A stretch of 14,397 nt of DNA from Flavobacteriales bacterium UBA5933. GTDB taxonomy: Bacteria; Bacteroidota; Bacteroidia; Flavobacteriales; Weeksellaceae. The stretch lies in NCBI GenBank assembly GCA_002430925.1, contig DJDD01000010.1, positions 1 through 14,397 of the forward strand. Reading direction: 5' to 3'. Of this stretch, positions 7,060-14,397 are shown piece after piece. The position numbers were made by a program, and so were the translations under genes. Position 1 is the stretch's first letter. The number at the start of each line of letters is the position of its first letter. Below the pieces are notes generated by a model. It saw only the letters and a program-made list of their open reading frames with translations, made no database searches and was not told the DNA's origin.

Positions 7060-8259
7060 ATGATTATTCAACCAAGAACAAGAGGTTTTATTTGTATTAC
7101 AACTCATCCAGAGGGTACTGCAAAAAATGTACATAACCAGATTGAGTACGTAAAATCAAAAAACATTACTACTGAAGGTCCTAAAAAAGTATTAGTTATT
7201 GGTGCTTCTACAGGTTTTGGATTATCTTCTCGTATTACAGCTGCCTTCGGATACAATGCTGCTACGATAGGAGTATTTTTCGAAAAACCAGCAGCTCCTA
7301 ATAAACCAGGTACTGCAGGTTGGTACAATACTGCCGCTTTCGAAAAAGAAGCTTTAGAAGCTGGTTTATATGCAAAAAGTATTAACGGTGATGCTTTTTC
7401 TGATGAAGTAAAAAAGCAAACAATAGAGCTAATTAAAAAAGATTTAGGTCAAGTAGACTTAGTTGTTTATAGTTTAGCTTCTCCTCGTAGAACTCATCCT
7501 AAAACAGGTGTTGCACATTCATCAGTTTTAAAACCAATAGGTGAACCTTTTACCAATAAAACTGTAGATTTTCATACAGCAAACGTTACAGATATTACAA
7601 TTAACCCTATCGAATCTCAAGAAGAAATTGATAATACTGTTGCTGTAATGGGAGGTGAAGATTGGAAATTCTGGATTGAGGATCTTAAAGAAGCTGGTGT
7701 TCTAGCTGAAGGTGTAAAAACTGTTGCTTATTCTTACATAGGACCAGAACTTACTCATAAAATCTATAAAGATGGAACAATTGGTATGGCTAAAAAAGAT
7801 TTAGAAAATACAGTTCCTACAATTAATAATATTTTATCAGATTTAAACGGTGTTTCTTATGTTTCTGTAAATAAAGCATTAGTTACACAATCTAGTTCAG
7901 CAATTCCTGTTGTTCCTTTATACGTTTCATTATTATATAAAGTAATGAAAGAAAAAGGTATCCACGAAGGAACTATTGAACAAATGGAAAGATTATTTGC
8001 TGAGCGTCTTTATACAAACGACGGAATTGTTCCTTTAGACCAAGAAGGAAGAATTAGAGTAGATGATTTAGAAATGAGAGATGATGTACAAAAAGAAGTT
8101 GATGATTTATGGAAAATTGTAACTTCAGAAAATATCAACGAAATTTCTGATATCAAAGGTTACCGTGATGAGTTTTTCCAATTATTTGGATTTAATTACG
8201 ATGATATTAACTACGAAGCTGATACAAACGAATTAGTTGAAGTACCAAGTATCAAATAA
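7060..8259 (+). CDS. fabV: Enoyl-ACP reductase / trans-2-enoyl-CoA reductase FabV (NADH)
   Basis: 399 residues, the normal length for FabV/TER. It catalyses the last step of each fatty acid elongation round, reducing trans-2-enoyl-ACP (or -CoA) with NADH in the cytoplasm. The Rossmann loop is G48-A-S-T-G-F-G54 after VLVI, and FFEKP places an acidic E75 after the second strand, consistent with NADH use. The family's Y-x8-K active site is present as Y236 and K245 (YKDGTIGMAK), preceded by AYSYIGPELTHK. The N-terminus MIIQPRTRGF and the ending FFQLFGFNYDDINYEADTN are typical. FabV is usually insensitive to triclosan, unlike FabI. The gene appears monocistronic, with a 12-bp inverted repeat upstream and a strong terminator downstream. 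Confidence 0.96.
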   Translation: MIIQPRTRGFICITTHPEGTAKNVHNQIEYVKSKNITTEGPKKVLVIGASTGFGLSSRITAAFGYNAATIGVFFEKPAAPNKPGTAGWYNTAAFEKEALEAGLYAKSINGDAFSDEVKKQTIELIKKDLGQVDLVVYSLASPRRTHPKTGVAHSSVLKPIGEPFTNKTVDFHTANVTDITINPIESQEEIDNTVAVMGGEDWKFWIEDLKEAGVLAEGVKTVAYSYIGPELTHKIYKDGTIGMAKKDLENTVPTINNILSDLNGVSYVSVNKALVTQSSSAIPVVPLYVSLLYKVMKEKGIHEGTIEQMERLFAERLYTNDGIVPLDQEGRIRVDDLEMRDDVQKEVDDLWKIVTSENINEISDIKGYRDEFFQLFGFNYDDINYEADTNELVEVPSIK

Positions 8260-8286
8260 TATTAGAGTTTAATCTATATAGCATAC

Positions 8287-8316
8287 AAAAAAGTCGAGCA
8301 TTTGCTCGACTTTTTT
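8287..8316. terminator. Bidirectional intrinsic terminator (fabV / lipoprotein)
   Basis: GTCGAGC (8293-8299) pairs with GCTCGAC (8304-8310) around the loop ATTT, flanked by six A (8287-8292) and six T (8311-8316). It therefore works from both strands, ending fabV and the convergent lipoprotein gene, whose stop begins one base away at 8318. Confidence 0.93.
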
Positions 8317-8317
8317 A

Positions 8318-9691
8318 TTATTGTAATGCTCCAATCGTAGGAGAATTTTGTCTATTAATACCGTTATAATCTATAGGAAACAAAGTAGTATATTCAGCTT
8401 TACCAGCATTCTTTGCAGGAGAAGTCTCCTTAACCGATAATTTATTTGCAGTATAGTTGGTATTCACAAATTCAGGATCTTTCGTGATATTTGCTAAGAA
8501 ATTAGAATCAGTCAATACATTCAAAACAGTTGTATCAGTGTTATGAATAATGTTGGAATCAAATAAATAATTAAAACTTGCTCCATCATTTTTATTAAAA
8601 ACAAGTGCATTTGGTGTTCTTTCATTGTAAATAATACAATTTCCAAAAATAGCTTTTGTTAATGGGTTCGCAGAATTCTCACTATCCGTATTACTCAAAT
8701 ATACAGCGTATGCAGGGCCTGCTGAACCATTAAAATTAAAATAATTGGCAAAAGTTGAATGGTAAAATTCATAATTTCCACCAGATTCTATAGCCAAACT
8801 AGCAAGATTACTATTGTTTAAAATTAAATTGTAACCTTTTATTATAGCATTGTTAGCCAATATACCATAAGATTGATTATTTACAATCTTGGAATTACTT
8901 ATTTCCAAAGAAGCATTATTCACAGCTAAACCAGTATCTCCACCAATAATTTTAGCATAATTAATTACAGAAGAACTATTAGGGCTAAGCTCTATTTTTT
9001 TCCATTGATTAGGAATAGAATCGTATTTATTACTTTGTCTAGCATATCTAAATTTTACCTCATTATTCAAAGCTCCATTCACAGTCAGTTTTGCATTATC
9101 AGCAATCGTTAGACTAGCTCCTTTCTTAAAATAAACAGTAGTTCCTTTATCAATTGTCAAATCGCTTGTTACAGTCAAATTACCATCAATCACTTGTGCT
9201 TCGTTGGAATCCCAATTTTCAGAAGAAATAGTAGCATCTTTTTCTCGCACATTAGCTTTTTCTATCCACGATAATAATTTTATTTGTTTTGTAGAACTTG
9301 TAGTCTCAAAATTTATTTCATCATCATACAAAGGATTTGCACTTGCAGCTTCTGCAGCAACTTCTATAAAAATATACAAACTATCTTTCTTACGAATAGG
9401 CACATTCTCGAAACTAATACCAGCCTTACCATCAACATTTATATTAAAGTAAGAATCACTTCCCTTAGATAAATATATTTTAGGAATTACTTTATTTTCA
9501 TTTTCAGGATTGTAAACCTTCAAAACATAAGTTTCTGATTTCGAATAATTAAATACCGTATCAACAGAAACAGTATCACTACTATAAACTAAATCAGTAT
9601 TTAAAGGATCATAATCAAAATCTTCTCTACAAGAAAAAAAACTAACAGTCAAAATAAGAGTTAGTCCAATAAAAAATGTTTTTACATTCAT
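8318..9691 (-). CDS. Surface lipoprotein with right-handed beta-helix domain
   Basis: 457 residues. A lipoprotein signal peptide (MNVKTFFIGLTLILTVSFFS) ends at Cys21. The residues after it (R22-E-D-F-D-Y-D) are acidic, like the lipoprotein export signal that sends Bacteroidota lipoproteins to the cell surface. Residues about 30-145 look like a beta-sandwich with YVLKVYNPENENKVIPKI and YFNINVDG. From about 165 to 400 come short repeating turns (LTVTSDLTIDKGTTVYF, SLTIADNAKLTVNGAL, LEISNSKIVNNQSYGI), typical of a right-handed parallel beta-helix. The C-terminus SPAKNAG...DYNGINR...PTIGALQ is the closing motif common to many Bacteroidota beta-helix proteins. No catalytic residues stand out, so it may be structural, adhesive or glycan-binding. 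It is monocistronic, with a TATATTTG promoter about 70 nt upstream. Confidence 0.88.
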   Translation of the reverse strand: MNVKTFFIGLTLILTVSFFSCREDFDYDPLNTDLVYSSDTVSVDTVFNYSKSETYVLKVYNPENENKVIPKIYLSKGSDSYFNINVDGKAGISFENVPIRKKDSLYIFIEVAAEAASANPLYDDEINFETTSSTKQIKLLSWIEKANVREKDATISSENWDSNEAQVIDGNLTVTSDLTIDKGTTVYFKKGASLTIADNAKLTVNGALNNEVKFRYARQSNKYDSIPNQWKKIELSPNSSSVINYAKIIGGDTGLAVNNASLEISNSKIVNNQSYGILANNAIIKGYNLILNNSNLASLAIESGGNYEFYHSTFANYFNFNGSAGPAYAVYLSNTDSENSANPLTKAIFGNCIIYNERTPNALVFNKNDGASFNYLFDSNIIHNTDTTVLNVLTDSNFLANITKDPEFVNTNYTANKLSVKETSPAKNAGKAEYTTLFPIDYNGINRQNSPTIGALQ

Positions 9692-9759
9692 AACATTTTA
9701 AAAAAAAAGCTGTACTATTTAAAGAAAACAACAAAAAATTAAATTTATTGTCAATACAA

Positions 9760-9767
9760 CAAATATA
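9760..9767 (-). promoter_or_regulatory. -7 element for the lipoprotein gene
   Basis: The minus strand reads TATATTTG, a full TAnnTTTG match, about 68 nt upstream of the start at 9691. The upstream -33 box is weak (TCTG, minus strand, 9784-9787, spacing 16). Confidence 0.5.
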
Positions 9768-9822
9768 TACTTTTACTCTGTAACAGATAAGATATAATCC
9801 AGCAATAAACTATCTTTTTTAT

Positions 9823-9950
9823 GGCAAACCCTTCGGGTCGCGCTTTCACGTTCCCAATCTTTGCTAGTTTTATAATATATTATTAATAAAAAGAAAAACT
9901 AGCAAAGGATTTCCACTTCAATCGCTTTTGCAAAACCTTTTATAAAAAGG
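9823..9950. repeat. Imperfect-palindrome interspersed repeat (REP/MITE-like)
   Basis: A perfect 13-bp inverted repeat, CTTTGCTAGTTTT (9859-9871) and AAAACTAGCAAAG (9895-9907), encloses a 23-nt AT-only or nearly AT-only loop. The outer flanks are much richer in GC than the surroundings: ACCCTTCGGGT, then CGCGCTTTCACGTTCCC on the left, and GGATTTCCACTTCAATCGC on the right. Two smaller palindromes follow (TTTTGCAAAA 9926-9935; CCTTTT/AAAAGG 9936-9950). I recall elements with this flank wording and variable stem being scattered through Flavobacteriia intergenic regions. Exact ends and copy number cannot be set from one copy, and no transposase or clear target-site duplication is visible. Confidence 0.6.
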
Positions 9951-10005
9951 ATTATGAATAAACATTTTAACACAAAAAATAATGTAATTATTATATTATA
10001 AAATA

Positions 10006-10036
10006 TTTGTAAAAATTATCAAAATGTTTATATTTG
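10006..10036 (+). promoter_or_regulatory. Distal promoter P1 upstream of rpmE2
   Basis: TTTG (10006-10009), a 19-nt spacer, then TATATTTG (10029-10036) is an ideal Bacteroidota -33/-7 pair. Transcription should begin near 10041-10043, about 175 nt before the rpmE2 ATG. Confidence 0.8.
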
Positions 10037-10041
10037 CACCA

Positions 10042-10137
10042 CGAAAAACTGCTCAAAGAAGTGTTATTTTAATTTTAAGAAGCCCATTACACTCGAAATT
10101 AAAATAACTTAACGTATTCTTTATGAATGATTTTTTT
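10042..10137 (+). ncRNA. Candidate small RNA or rpmE2 leader element
   Basis: Downstream of P1 a perfect 13-bp stem can form from GTTATTTTAATTT (10063-10075) and AAATTAAAATAAC (10096-10108), closing a 20-nt loop that carries GAAGCCCATTACACTCG. A weak 5-bp hairpin TATTC/GAATG (loop TTTAT) followed by seven T (10131-10137) could end the transcript after about 95 nt. No ORF fits. It is either an independent sRNA or the first part of a long rpmE2 5' UTR that could take part in ribosomal protein autoregulation. It matches no RNA family I recognise. Confidence 0.4.
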
Positions 10138-10148
10138 AATAAAAATTA

Positions 10149-10179
10149 ATTGTATCATTCTTAAATTATATTATCTTTG
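10149..10179 (+). promoter_or_regulatory. Proximal promoter P2 of rpmE2
   Basis: ATTG (10149-10152), a 19-nt spacer and TATCTTTG (10172-10179) form a near-consensus Bacteroidota promoter. The start site should be near 10185, leaving a leader of about 30 nt before the ATG at 10216. A GAATGAT/ATCATTC inverted repeat (10125-10131/10154-10160) surrounds the -33 box. Confidence 0.8.
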
Positions 10180-10215
10180 CGCTCCAATTAAAGTTAATAA
10201 AGAAGATTTTAGAAA

Positions 10216-10464
10216 ATGAAAAAAGATATCCACCCAACGAATTACCGTTTAGTAGCATTCAAAGATATGTCTAATGAAGAAGTATTTATCACTAAATCTT
10301 GTGCTGATACTAAAGATACATTAGTTGTTGACGGAGTTGAATACCCATTAATCAAAATGGAGATTTCTTCTTCTTCTCACCCTTTCTATACAGGTAAAAC
10401 TAAATTAGTTGATACTGCAGGACGTATCGACAAATTCAGAAGCAAATACGCTAAAAAAGGATAA
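10216..10464 (+). CDS. rpmE2: 50S ribosomal protein L31 type B
   Basis: 82 residues. MKKDIHPTNYRLVAFKDMSNEE followed by a Ser/Thr block and ISSSSHPFYTGKTKLVDTAGRIDKF... is the standard L31 sequence, ending in a basic tail. Only one Cys (C29) is present, so the four-Cys zinc site of type A L31 is missing. This is the zinc-independent type B form, longer by about 12 residues than type A. In many bacteria type B replaces the zinc form under zinc shortage, but it appears to be the ordinary form in many Bacteroidota. The gene stands alone, with two tandem promoters and a strong terminator. No Shine-Dalgarno sequence precedes the ATG, as is usual in this phylum. Confidence 0.97.
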   Translation: MKKDIHPTNYRLVAFKDMSNEEVFITKSCADTKDTLVVDGVEYPLIKMEISSSSHPFYTGKTKLVDTAGRIDKFRSKYAKKG

Positions 10465-10501
10465 TTATTACTATTTAATAATTATATATAAAATATATTT
10501 T

Positions 10502-10533
10502 AAAAACCTACAAGAATTTCTTGTAGGTTTTTT
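10502..10533 (+). terminator. Intrinsic terminator of rpmE2
   Basis: CCTACAAGA (10507-10515) pairs with TCTTGTAGG (10519-10527) around a 3-nt loop, preceded by five A and followed by six T (10528-10533). Confidence 0.93.
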
Positions 10534-10554
10534 AGTTTAATTGAGTTTTAAGTT

Positions 10555-10562
10555 TAAATTTG
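10555..10562 (+). promoter_or_regulatory. -7 element for proline dehydrogenase
   Basis: TAAATTTG fits TAnnTTTG, 36 nt before the ATG at 10599. The -33 region is degenerate (TTAG at about 10532-10535, within the tail of the previous terminator). Confidence 0.55.
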
Positions 10563-10598
10563 TATAGTTTTGAAATAATATAATATTAGTTAGCTTAC

Positions 10599-11771
10599 AT
10601 GTCCTTATTCGACAATACTCAGTTCGCTTTTGAATCTAAATCTGATAAAGATTTAAAAAAAGCTTACTACCTTTACAAGTTAATAGGTAGTCCTTCTTTA
10701 ACTAAATTTGGAACACACTTTTTTAAGTTTCCAATAGCTGTCGATTTACCATTTGTTAAGCCATTAATCCGAGAGACAATTTATAAACAATTTGTAGGAG
10801 GAGAAACAGCAGAACAAGGCGTTGTTGTCGCAAATAAATTGTATAAATATCACGTTAGCTCTATCTTAGATTACTCTATCGAAGGATTAACAGAAGAACA
10901 TCAATTTGATGAAGTACGTGATGTGATGTTACATTTAGTAGATTTAGCCAAAGAAAATCCATCAATTCCTTTCGTAGTTTTCAAACCAACCGCTTTTGGT
11001 CGAATAGAGTTATTCGAAAAAGTAGGTAAAAAACAAGACCTTACTGAAGATGAAAAAGCAGCTTGGCAAAATGTTCGTCAACGTTTTGAAGCCGTTTGTC
11101 AGAAAGGTTACGATTTAGATGTAAACATCATGATTGATGCAGAAGAAACTTGGATGCAAGATTCTGCAGATGATTTAACTGATGAAATGATGGTTAAATT
11201 CAATAAAAATCGTGCTCTTGTTTGGAATACATTACAAATGTATCGCCATGATCGTTTAGCTTATCTAAAAGAAATCTTTGTGAAAGCAGAAAAAGAAGGT
11301 TACTATTTAGGTTATAAAATTGTTCGTGGAGCTTACATGGAAAAAGAAAGAGCTCGTGCCGAAGCAGAAAATTATCCTTCTCCAATTCAACCTAATAAAG
11401 AAGCTTCTGATAGGGATTATAATTTAGCTTTAGAATTTATCGTTCAACACAAAGAACGTTTCGGATTATTTGCAGGTTCTCACAACGAAGAAAGTTGCGA
11501 ATTATTAATCAAACTAATGGAAGAAAATGGGATTGAGAAAAATAATCCTAATTATTGGTTTGGTCAATTATTTGGAATGAGTGATAATATTTCTTTTAAT
11601 ATTGCGCATTTAGGTTATAATATAGCTAAATATTTACCATACGGTCCTATAAAAGAAGTTATGCCATACCTTATTCGTAGAGCACAAGAAAATACTTCTG
11701 TAGCAGGGCAAACTGGTCGTGAATTATCGCTTATAGAAAAAGAATTAGAACGTCGTAAAAAATCAAAATAA
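10599..11771 (+). CDS. Monofunctional proline dehydrogenase (FAD-dependent)
   Basis: 390 residues forming one PutA/PRODH (beta-alpha)8 barrel. It oxidises L-proline to 1-pyrroline-5-carboxylate and passes electrons to the quinone pool from the inner face of the membrane. Conserved blocks in order are: F128-K129-P-T with the substrate-site Lys; IMIDAEET (D180); KIVRGAYMEKER (240-251, R243, FAD contacts); GSHNEES (293-299); QLFGMSDNIS (323-332); and YLPYGPIKEVMPYLIRRAQEN (from Y345), where R360, R361 and E364 match the proline-carboxylate clamp. There is no C-terminal aldehyde dehydrogenase domain, so the second step must be done by a separate P5C dehydrogenase not seen here. The N-terminal ~60 residues are the helical arm seen in Bacteroidota forms. 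It has its own promoter and a terminator. Confidence 0.95.
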   Translation: MSLFDNTQFAFESKSDKDLKKAYYLYKLIGSPSLTKFGTHFFKFPIAVDLPFVKPLIRETIYKQFVGGETAEQGVVVANKLYKYHVSSILDYSIEGLTEEHQFDEVRDVMLHLVDLAKENPSIPFVVFKPTAFGRIELFEKVGKKQDLTEDEKAAWQNVRQRFEAVCQKGYDLDVNIMIDAEETWMQDSADDLTDEMMVKFNKNRALVWNTLQMYRHDRLAYLKEIFVKAEKEGYYLGYKIVRGAYMEKERARAEAENYPSPIQPNKEASDRDYNLALEFIVQHKERFGLFAGSHNEESCELLIKLMEENGIEKNNPNYWFGQLFGMSDNISFNIAHLGYNIAKYLPYGPIKEVMPYLIRRAQENTSVAGQTGRELSLIEKELERRKKSK

Positions 11772-11793
11772 AATTTTACAATTTTTTAAATAT

Positions 11794-11820
11794 AAACCAC
11801 TCAATTTGAGTGGTTTTTTT
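11794..11820 (+). terminator. Intrinsic terminator of proline dehydrogenase
   Basis: AAACCACTCA (11794-11803) and TGAGTGGTTT (11807-11816) form the stem with a 3-nt loop, followed by an unbroken T run to 11820. Confidence 0.92.
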
Positions 11821-11830
11821 GTTGATGATA

Positions 11831-11838
11831 TAAATTTG
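11831..11838 (+). promoter_or_regulatory. -7 element for priA
   Basis: TAAATTTG, a TAnnTTTG match, 62 nt before the ATG. The nearest TTTG (11805-11808) is 22 nt upstream and lies inside the preceding terminator hairpin. The leader contains a small ATTGTT/AACAAT hairpin (11847-11862). Confidence 0.55.
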
Positions 11839-11900
11839 TAGAACGAATTGTTTGAAAACAATCAACCCTTTTACTAACTTGCCCTTTCAATCCAAATAGA

Positions 11901-14360
11901 ATGAAAACATCTTTTTTTGCTGAAATTATTTTACCTCTTTCTTTAGATGGAACGTTTACATACCATTTAACCGAAAAAAATTTACAGCAAATAAAAATAG
12001 GTCAACGTGTATCTGTTCCATTTGGAACTCAAAAATTATATACAGGAATTGTACATTCTATTCATGAGAATGCTCCAGAATTATACAAAACAAAAGGAAT
12101 TCATGCTTTTTTAGATGACGAACCTTTAGTTACTGTAACACAAATAAAATTCTGGGAATGGATTGCTAATTATTATATGTGTTCTTTGGGAGATATTTTT
12201 AGAAATGCATTTCCTTCTGCTTTAAAATTAGAATCTCAAACGTTTGTTCGATTAATAAATCCTAATTATGAAACATTAGAGGAATTAAATGATTATGAAT
12301 TTTTAGTTTTTGAAGCACTAAAATTAAGAGAAATAATTTCTGTAGAAGAAGCGGCGCTTATTGTTGATGAAAAATCAGCAATTCCAACTTTAAAACTTTT
12401 AATAGATAAAGGAATTATTCGTTTAGATGAAAAATTAAACGAAAAATATACACCAAAAATTGATAATTATGTTCGTTTACATTCAGATTTAAAAGGAAAC
12501 GAACAACAGTTCTTGGAAGTTTTAAATCAGTTAGCGAAAGCTCCAAAACAAAGAGAAGCTTTATTACAGTTAATAACTTTAGAAACTCAATTACAAGATA
12601 AACCTTTAAAAGTTGCAGATTTTGTGAAACAAGGTGCAACAAATGCAGTTATAAAGTCTTTAGCAGAAAAAGGCGCGGTAGAAATTTATCAGCATCAAAC
12701 TTCTCGCGTAGATAATGGAATTGAAGAAACTGAAAAAGTATCAGAATTAACGTTAAAACAAGAAGAAGCTTTTAACCAAATAAAAGAGCAATTCAAAGAT
12801 AAATCTACGGTATTGTTACATGGAGTAACATCAAGTGGAAAAACAGAAATTTATCTAAAATTAATGCAACAAGTAATTGCAAAGGGGAATAAAATTCTTT
12901 ATTTATTACCAGAAATCTCTGTAACTACACAAATAGTTCATCGTATCAAAAAGAATTTTGGAGATAAAGTTGGTGTTTATCATTCTAAATTCAATCAAAA
13001 TGAAAGAGTTGAATTGTGGCAAAAAACATTAATTGGTGATTTTGATATTATTATAGGTCCTCGTTCTGCACTTTTTCTACCATTCGATAATCTAGGAATG
13101 ATTATAGTTGATGAAGAACATGAATCTTCTTATAAACAAATGGATACCAAACCATTTTTTCATGCGAGAGATATGTCTATGCTGTTAGGTGGAATGATGA
13201 ATGCTAAAGTTCTTTTAGGCTCGGCAACACCATCCGCAGAAAGTTATTACAATGCAACTCAGAAAAAATATGGTTATGTTGTATTAAATGAACGTTTTGG
13301 ACAAATTAAATTACCAGAGATTAATTTAATTGACTTAAAAAAAGCACAAAAGCAAAAAGAAATAACAGAAGATATTTCGCACATTCTCCGTGATGAAATT
13401 TTTGAACAATTAAATCATAAAAAACAAGTAATATTATTTCAGAATAGGAGAGGATATGCTCCGATTATGGAATGTAATACATGTGGACATACACCTGAAT
13501 GTCCTAATTGTGATGTAAGTTTAACTTATCATAAATTTTCTAATCAATTAAAATGTCATTATTGTGGTTATGCCCAAGCAAAACCTATGCGTTGTCCTAG
13601 CTGTGGTTCTCATGAATTAAATACAAAAGGGATTGGAACTGAGCAAATAGAACAGCAAATACAAAATATTTTTCCTGAAGCAAGAGTTAGACGTATGGAT
13701 GTGGATGCAATGAGGGGAAAATTTGCTTATGAAAAATTAATAGAAGATTTTCAGAACAAAGAAATTGATATTTTGATTGGTACACAGATGATCACAAAGG
13801 GATTTGATTTTGATAATGTTGATTTTGTAGGAGTTATTCGTGCAGATTCTTTACTTAATTTTCCTGATTTTCGTGCACACGAAAAAGCATTTCAGTTATT
13901 AACTCAAGTTGCTGGACGTGCTGGACGTAGACAAGAACAAGGTAAAGTATTGATACAATCTTTTCAACCAGAACATCAAATATTACAAAATGTTACAACA
14001 TACAGTTATGCACCAACAATGAAAGATATTTTGTATGAAAGAAAAGAATTTATATATCCCCCATTTGCTCGATTAATAAAATTAAGATTTAAACATAAGA
14101 GTAAAGAACGTTTAGATAAAACAGCTGAACAATTGGTTGTTTTGTTAAAATCTAGTTTTGATTCTCGTTGTTTGTTAGGTCCAGAAGCTCCATCGATAGG
14201 TAGAGTTAATAATTTATATATTACAGATGTTTTAATAAAAATAAGACCAACACAATCACCACAAAAAATAAAAAAATTAATTCAAGATAAGATTAATCAA
14301 TTGCATACAATAGCTGCATATCGTTCTGTAAGAATAGATATTGATGTAGATCCTGTATAA
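11901..14360 (+). CDS. priA: Primosomal protein N' (replication restart helicase PriA)
   Basis: 819 residues, the larger form usual in Bacteroidota. The N-terminal DNA-binding part (1-110) contains FFAEIILPLSLDGTFTY, recognising stalled-fork 3' ends, and is followed by a winged-helix region (about 110-270). The SF2 helicase core has Walker A G308-V-T-S-S-G-K-T315, LLPEIS (335-340), G386-P-R-S, Walker B D404-E-E-H407 and GSATPS (440-445). The zinc module has eight Cys (C525, C528, C534, C537, C552, C555, C565, C568). Motifs V/VI are GTQMITKG (627-634) and Q669-VAGRAGR676. PriA unwinds the lagging arm at abandoned forks and helps reload the replicative helicase. All active-site residues are intact. 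The gene is preceded by its own promoter, and nothing else is seen to 14397. Confidence 0.97.
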   Translation: MKTSFFAEIILPLSLDGTFTYHLTEKNLQQIKIGQRVSVPFGTQKLYTGIVHSIHENAPELYKTKGIHAFLDDEPLVTVTQIKFWEWIANYYMCSLGDIFRNAFPSALKLESQTFVRLINPNYETLEELNDYEFLVFEALKLREIISVEEAALIVDEKSAIPTLKLLIDKGIIRLDEKLNEKYTPKIDNYVRLHSDLKGNEQQFLEVLNQLAKAPKQREALLQLITLETQLQDKPLKVADFVKQGATNAVIKSLAEKGAVEIYQHQTSRVDNGIEETEKVSELTLKQEEAFNQIKEQFKDKSTVLLHGVTSSGKTEIYLKLMQQVIAKGNKILYLLPEISVTTQIVHRIKKNFGDKVGVYHSKFNQNERVELWQKTLIGDFDIIIGPRSALFLPFDNLGMIIVDEEHESSYKQMDTKPFFHARDMSMLLGGMMNAKVLLGSATPSAESYYNATQKKYGYVVLNERFGQIKLPEINLIDLKKAQKQKEITEDISHILRDEIFEQLNHKKQVILFQNRRGYAPIMECNTCGHTPECPNCDVSLTYHKFSNQLKCHYCGYAQAKPMRCPSCGSHELNTKGIGTEQIEQQIQNIFPEARVRRMDVDAMRGKFAYEKLIEDFQNKEIDILIGTQMITKGFDFDNVDFVGVIRADSLLNFPDFRAHEKAFQLLTQVAGRAGRRQEQGKVLIQSFQPEHQILQNVTTYSYAPTMKDILYERKEFIYPPFARLIKLRFKHKSKERLDKTAEQLVVLLKSSFDSRCLLGPEAPSIGRVNNLYITDVLIKIRPTQSPQKIKKLIQDKINQLHTIAAYRSVRIDIDVDPV

Positions 14361-14397
14361 AAAATAAAGAAAATATACCCGTTGTGCATTTTGCTTA

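Larger units (their letters stand above)
9692..10215. other. 524-nt gene-free region between lipoprotein gene and rpmE2
   Basis: No convincing protein-coding frame is present. From left to right it contains the leader and promoter of the minus-strand lipoprotein gene (to about 9790), a small TCTGTAACAGA palindrome (9777-9787), a palindromic interspersed repeat (about 9823-9950), and two consensus promoters facing rpmE2 (10006-10036 and 10149-10179) with a structured segment between them. Confidence 0.8.

Noticed and set aside
7104..7328. Open frame on the minus strand inside fabV
   Set aside because: It lies wholly within a well-supported gene, shows no family motifs, and its residues follow fabV codon bias.
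9204..9472. Two overlapping plus-strand frames inside the lipoprotein gene
   Set aside because: They are antisense to a gene with a clear signal peptide and beta-helix pattern, and have no promoter, start context or recognisable product.
9777..9787. TCTGTAACAGA palindrome as an operator
   Set aside because: It is only 5+5 bp, a length expected by chance in several hundred bases of AT-rich spacer.
10125..10160. GAATGAT/ATCATTC hairpin as an attenuator of rpmE2
   Set aside because: The 7-bp arms are separated by 22 AT-rich nt and overlap the P2 -33 box; it is too weak to call separately from the candidate RNA region.
11200..11385. Minus-strand frame inside proline dehydrogenase
   Set aside because: It sits opposite conserved catalytic segments and has no recognisable features.
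12415..12642. Minus-strand frame inside priA
   Set aside because: It is a Leu-rich shadow of an AT-rich coding strand with no independent signals.

Overview
The window is strongly AT-rich and reads as chromosome of a low-GC Flavobacteriia species. I lean towards a Weeksellaceae relative such as Empedobacter or Chryseobacterium, but only loosely. The support is the presence of Bacteroidota-type promoters (TAnnTTTG, in two cases with a TTG/TTTG box exactly 19 nt upstream), start codons without Shine-Dalgarno sequences, a type B L31 protein, a lipoprotein with an acidic export signal just after the lipid Cys, and a paired set of small helix-turn-helix proteins of a kind I associate with that family. 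No tRNA, rRNA, CRISPR array or insertion sequence was seen.

Layout. Positions 1-4635 (+) hold the cell-elongation operon mreC (5' end outside the window), mreD, mrdA (PBP2) and rodA, with every junction overlapping. These encode the scaffold, transpeptidase and glycosyltransferase of the elongasome. A ChaA-type cation/proton antiporter (4649-5761, -) converges on rodA. Then come a small DUF3817 membrane protein (5916-6215, +) whose promoter lies almost on its start codon, and, tail to tail with no gap, a two-gene operon of small HTH proteins (6932 down to 6216, -). The 127-nt region between the HTH operon and fabV (7060-8259, +, NADH enoyl-ACP reductase) carries two dyad-symmetric sequences that look like operators. 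A shared bidirectional terminator separates fabV from a convergent surface beta-helix lipoprotein (8318-9691, -).

The 524-nt gene-free stretch 9692-10215 holds the lipoprotein promoter, an imperfect-palindrome interspersed repeat, and two tandem promoters. Between these promoters lies a sequence able to form a 13-bp hairpin, either a small RNA or a long leader for rpmE2 (L31 type B, 10216-10464). A monofunctional proline dehydrogenase (10599-11771) and primosomal helicase priA (11901-14360) follow, each with its own promoter and, for rpmE2 and proline dehydrogenase, a clear intrinsic terminator.

Most of the window is core housekeeping. The parts least explained by known biology are the HTH gene pair with its nearby dyads, the candidate RNA upstream of rpmE2, the palindromic repeat, and the unusually long RodA.
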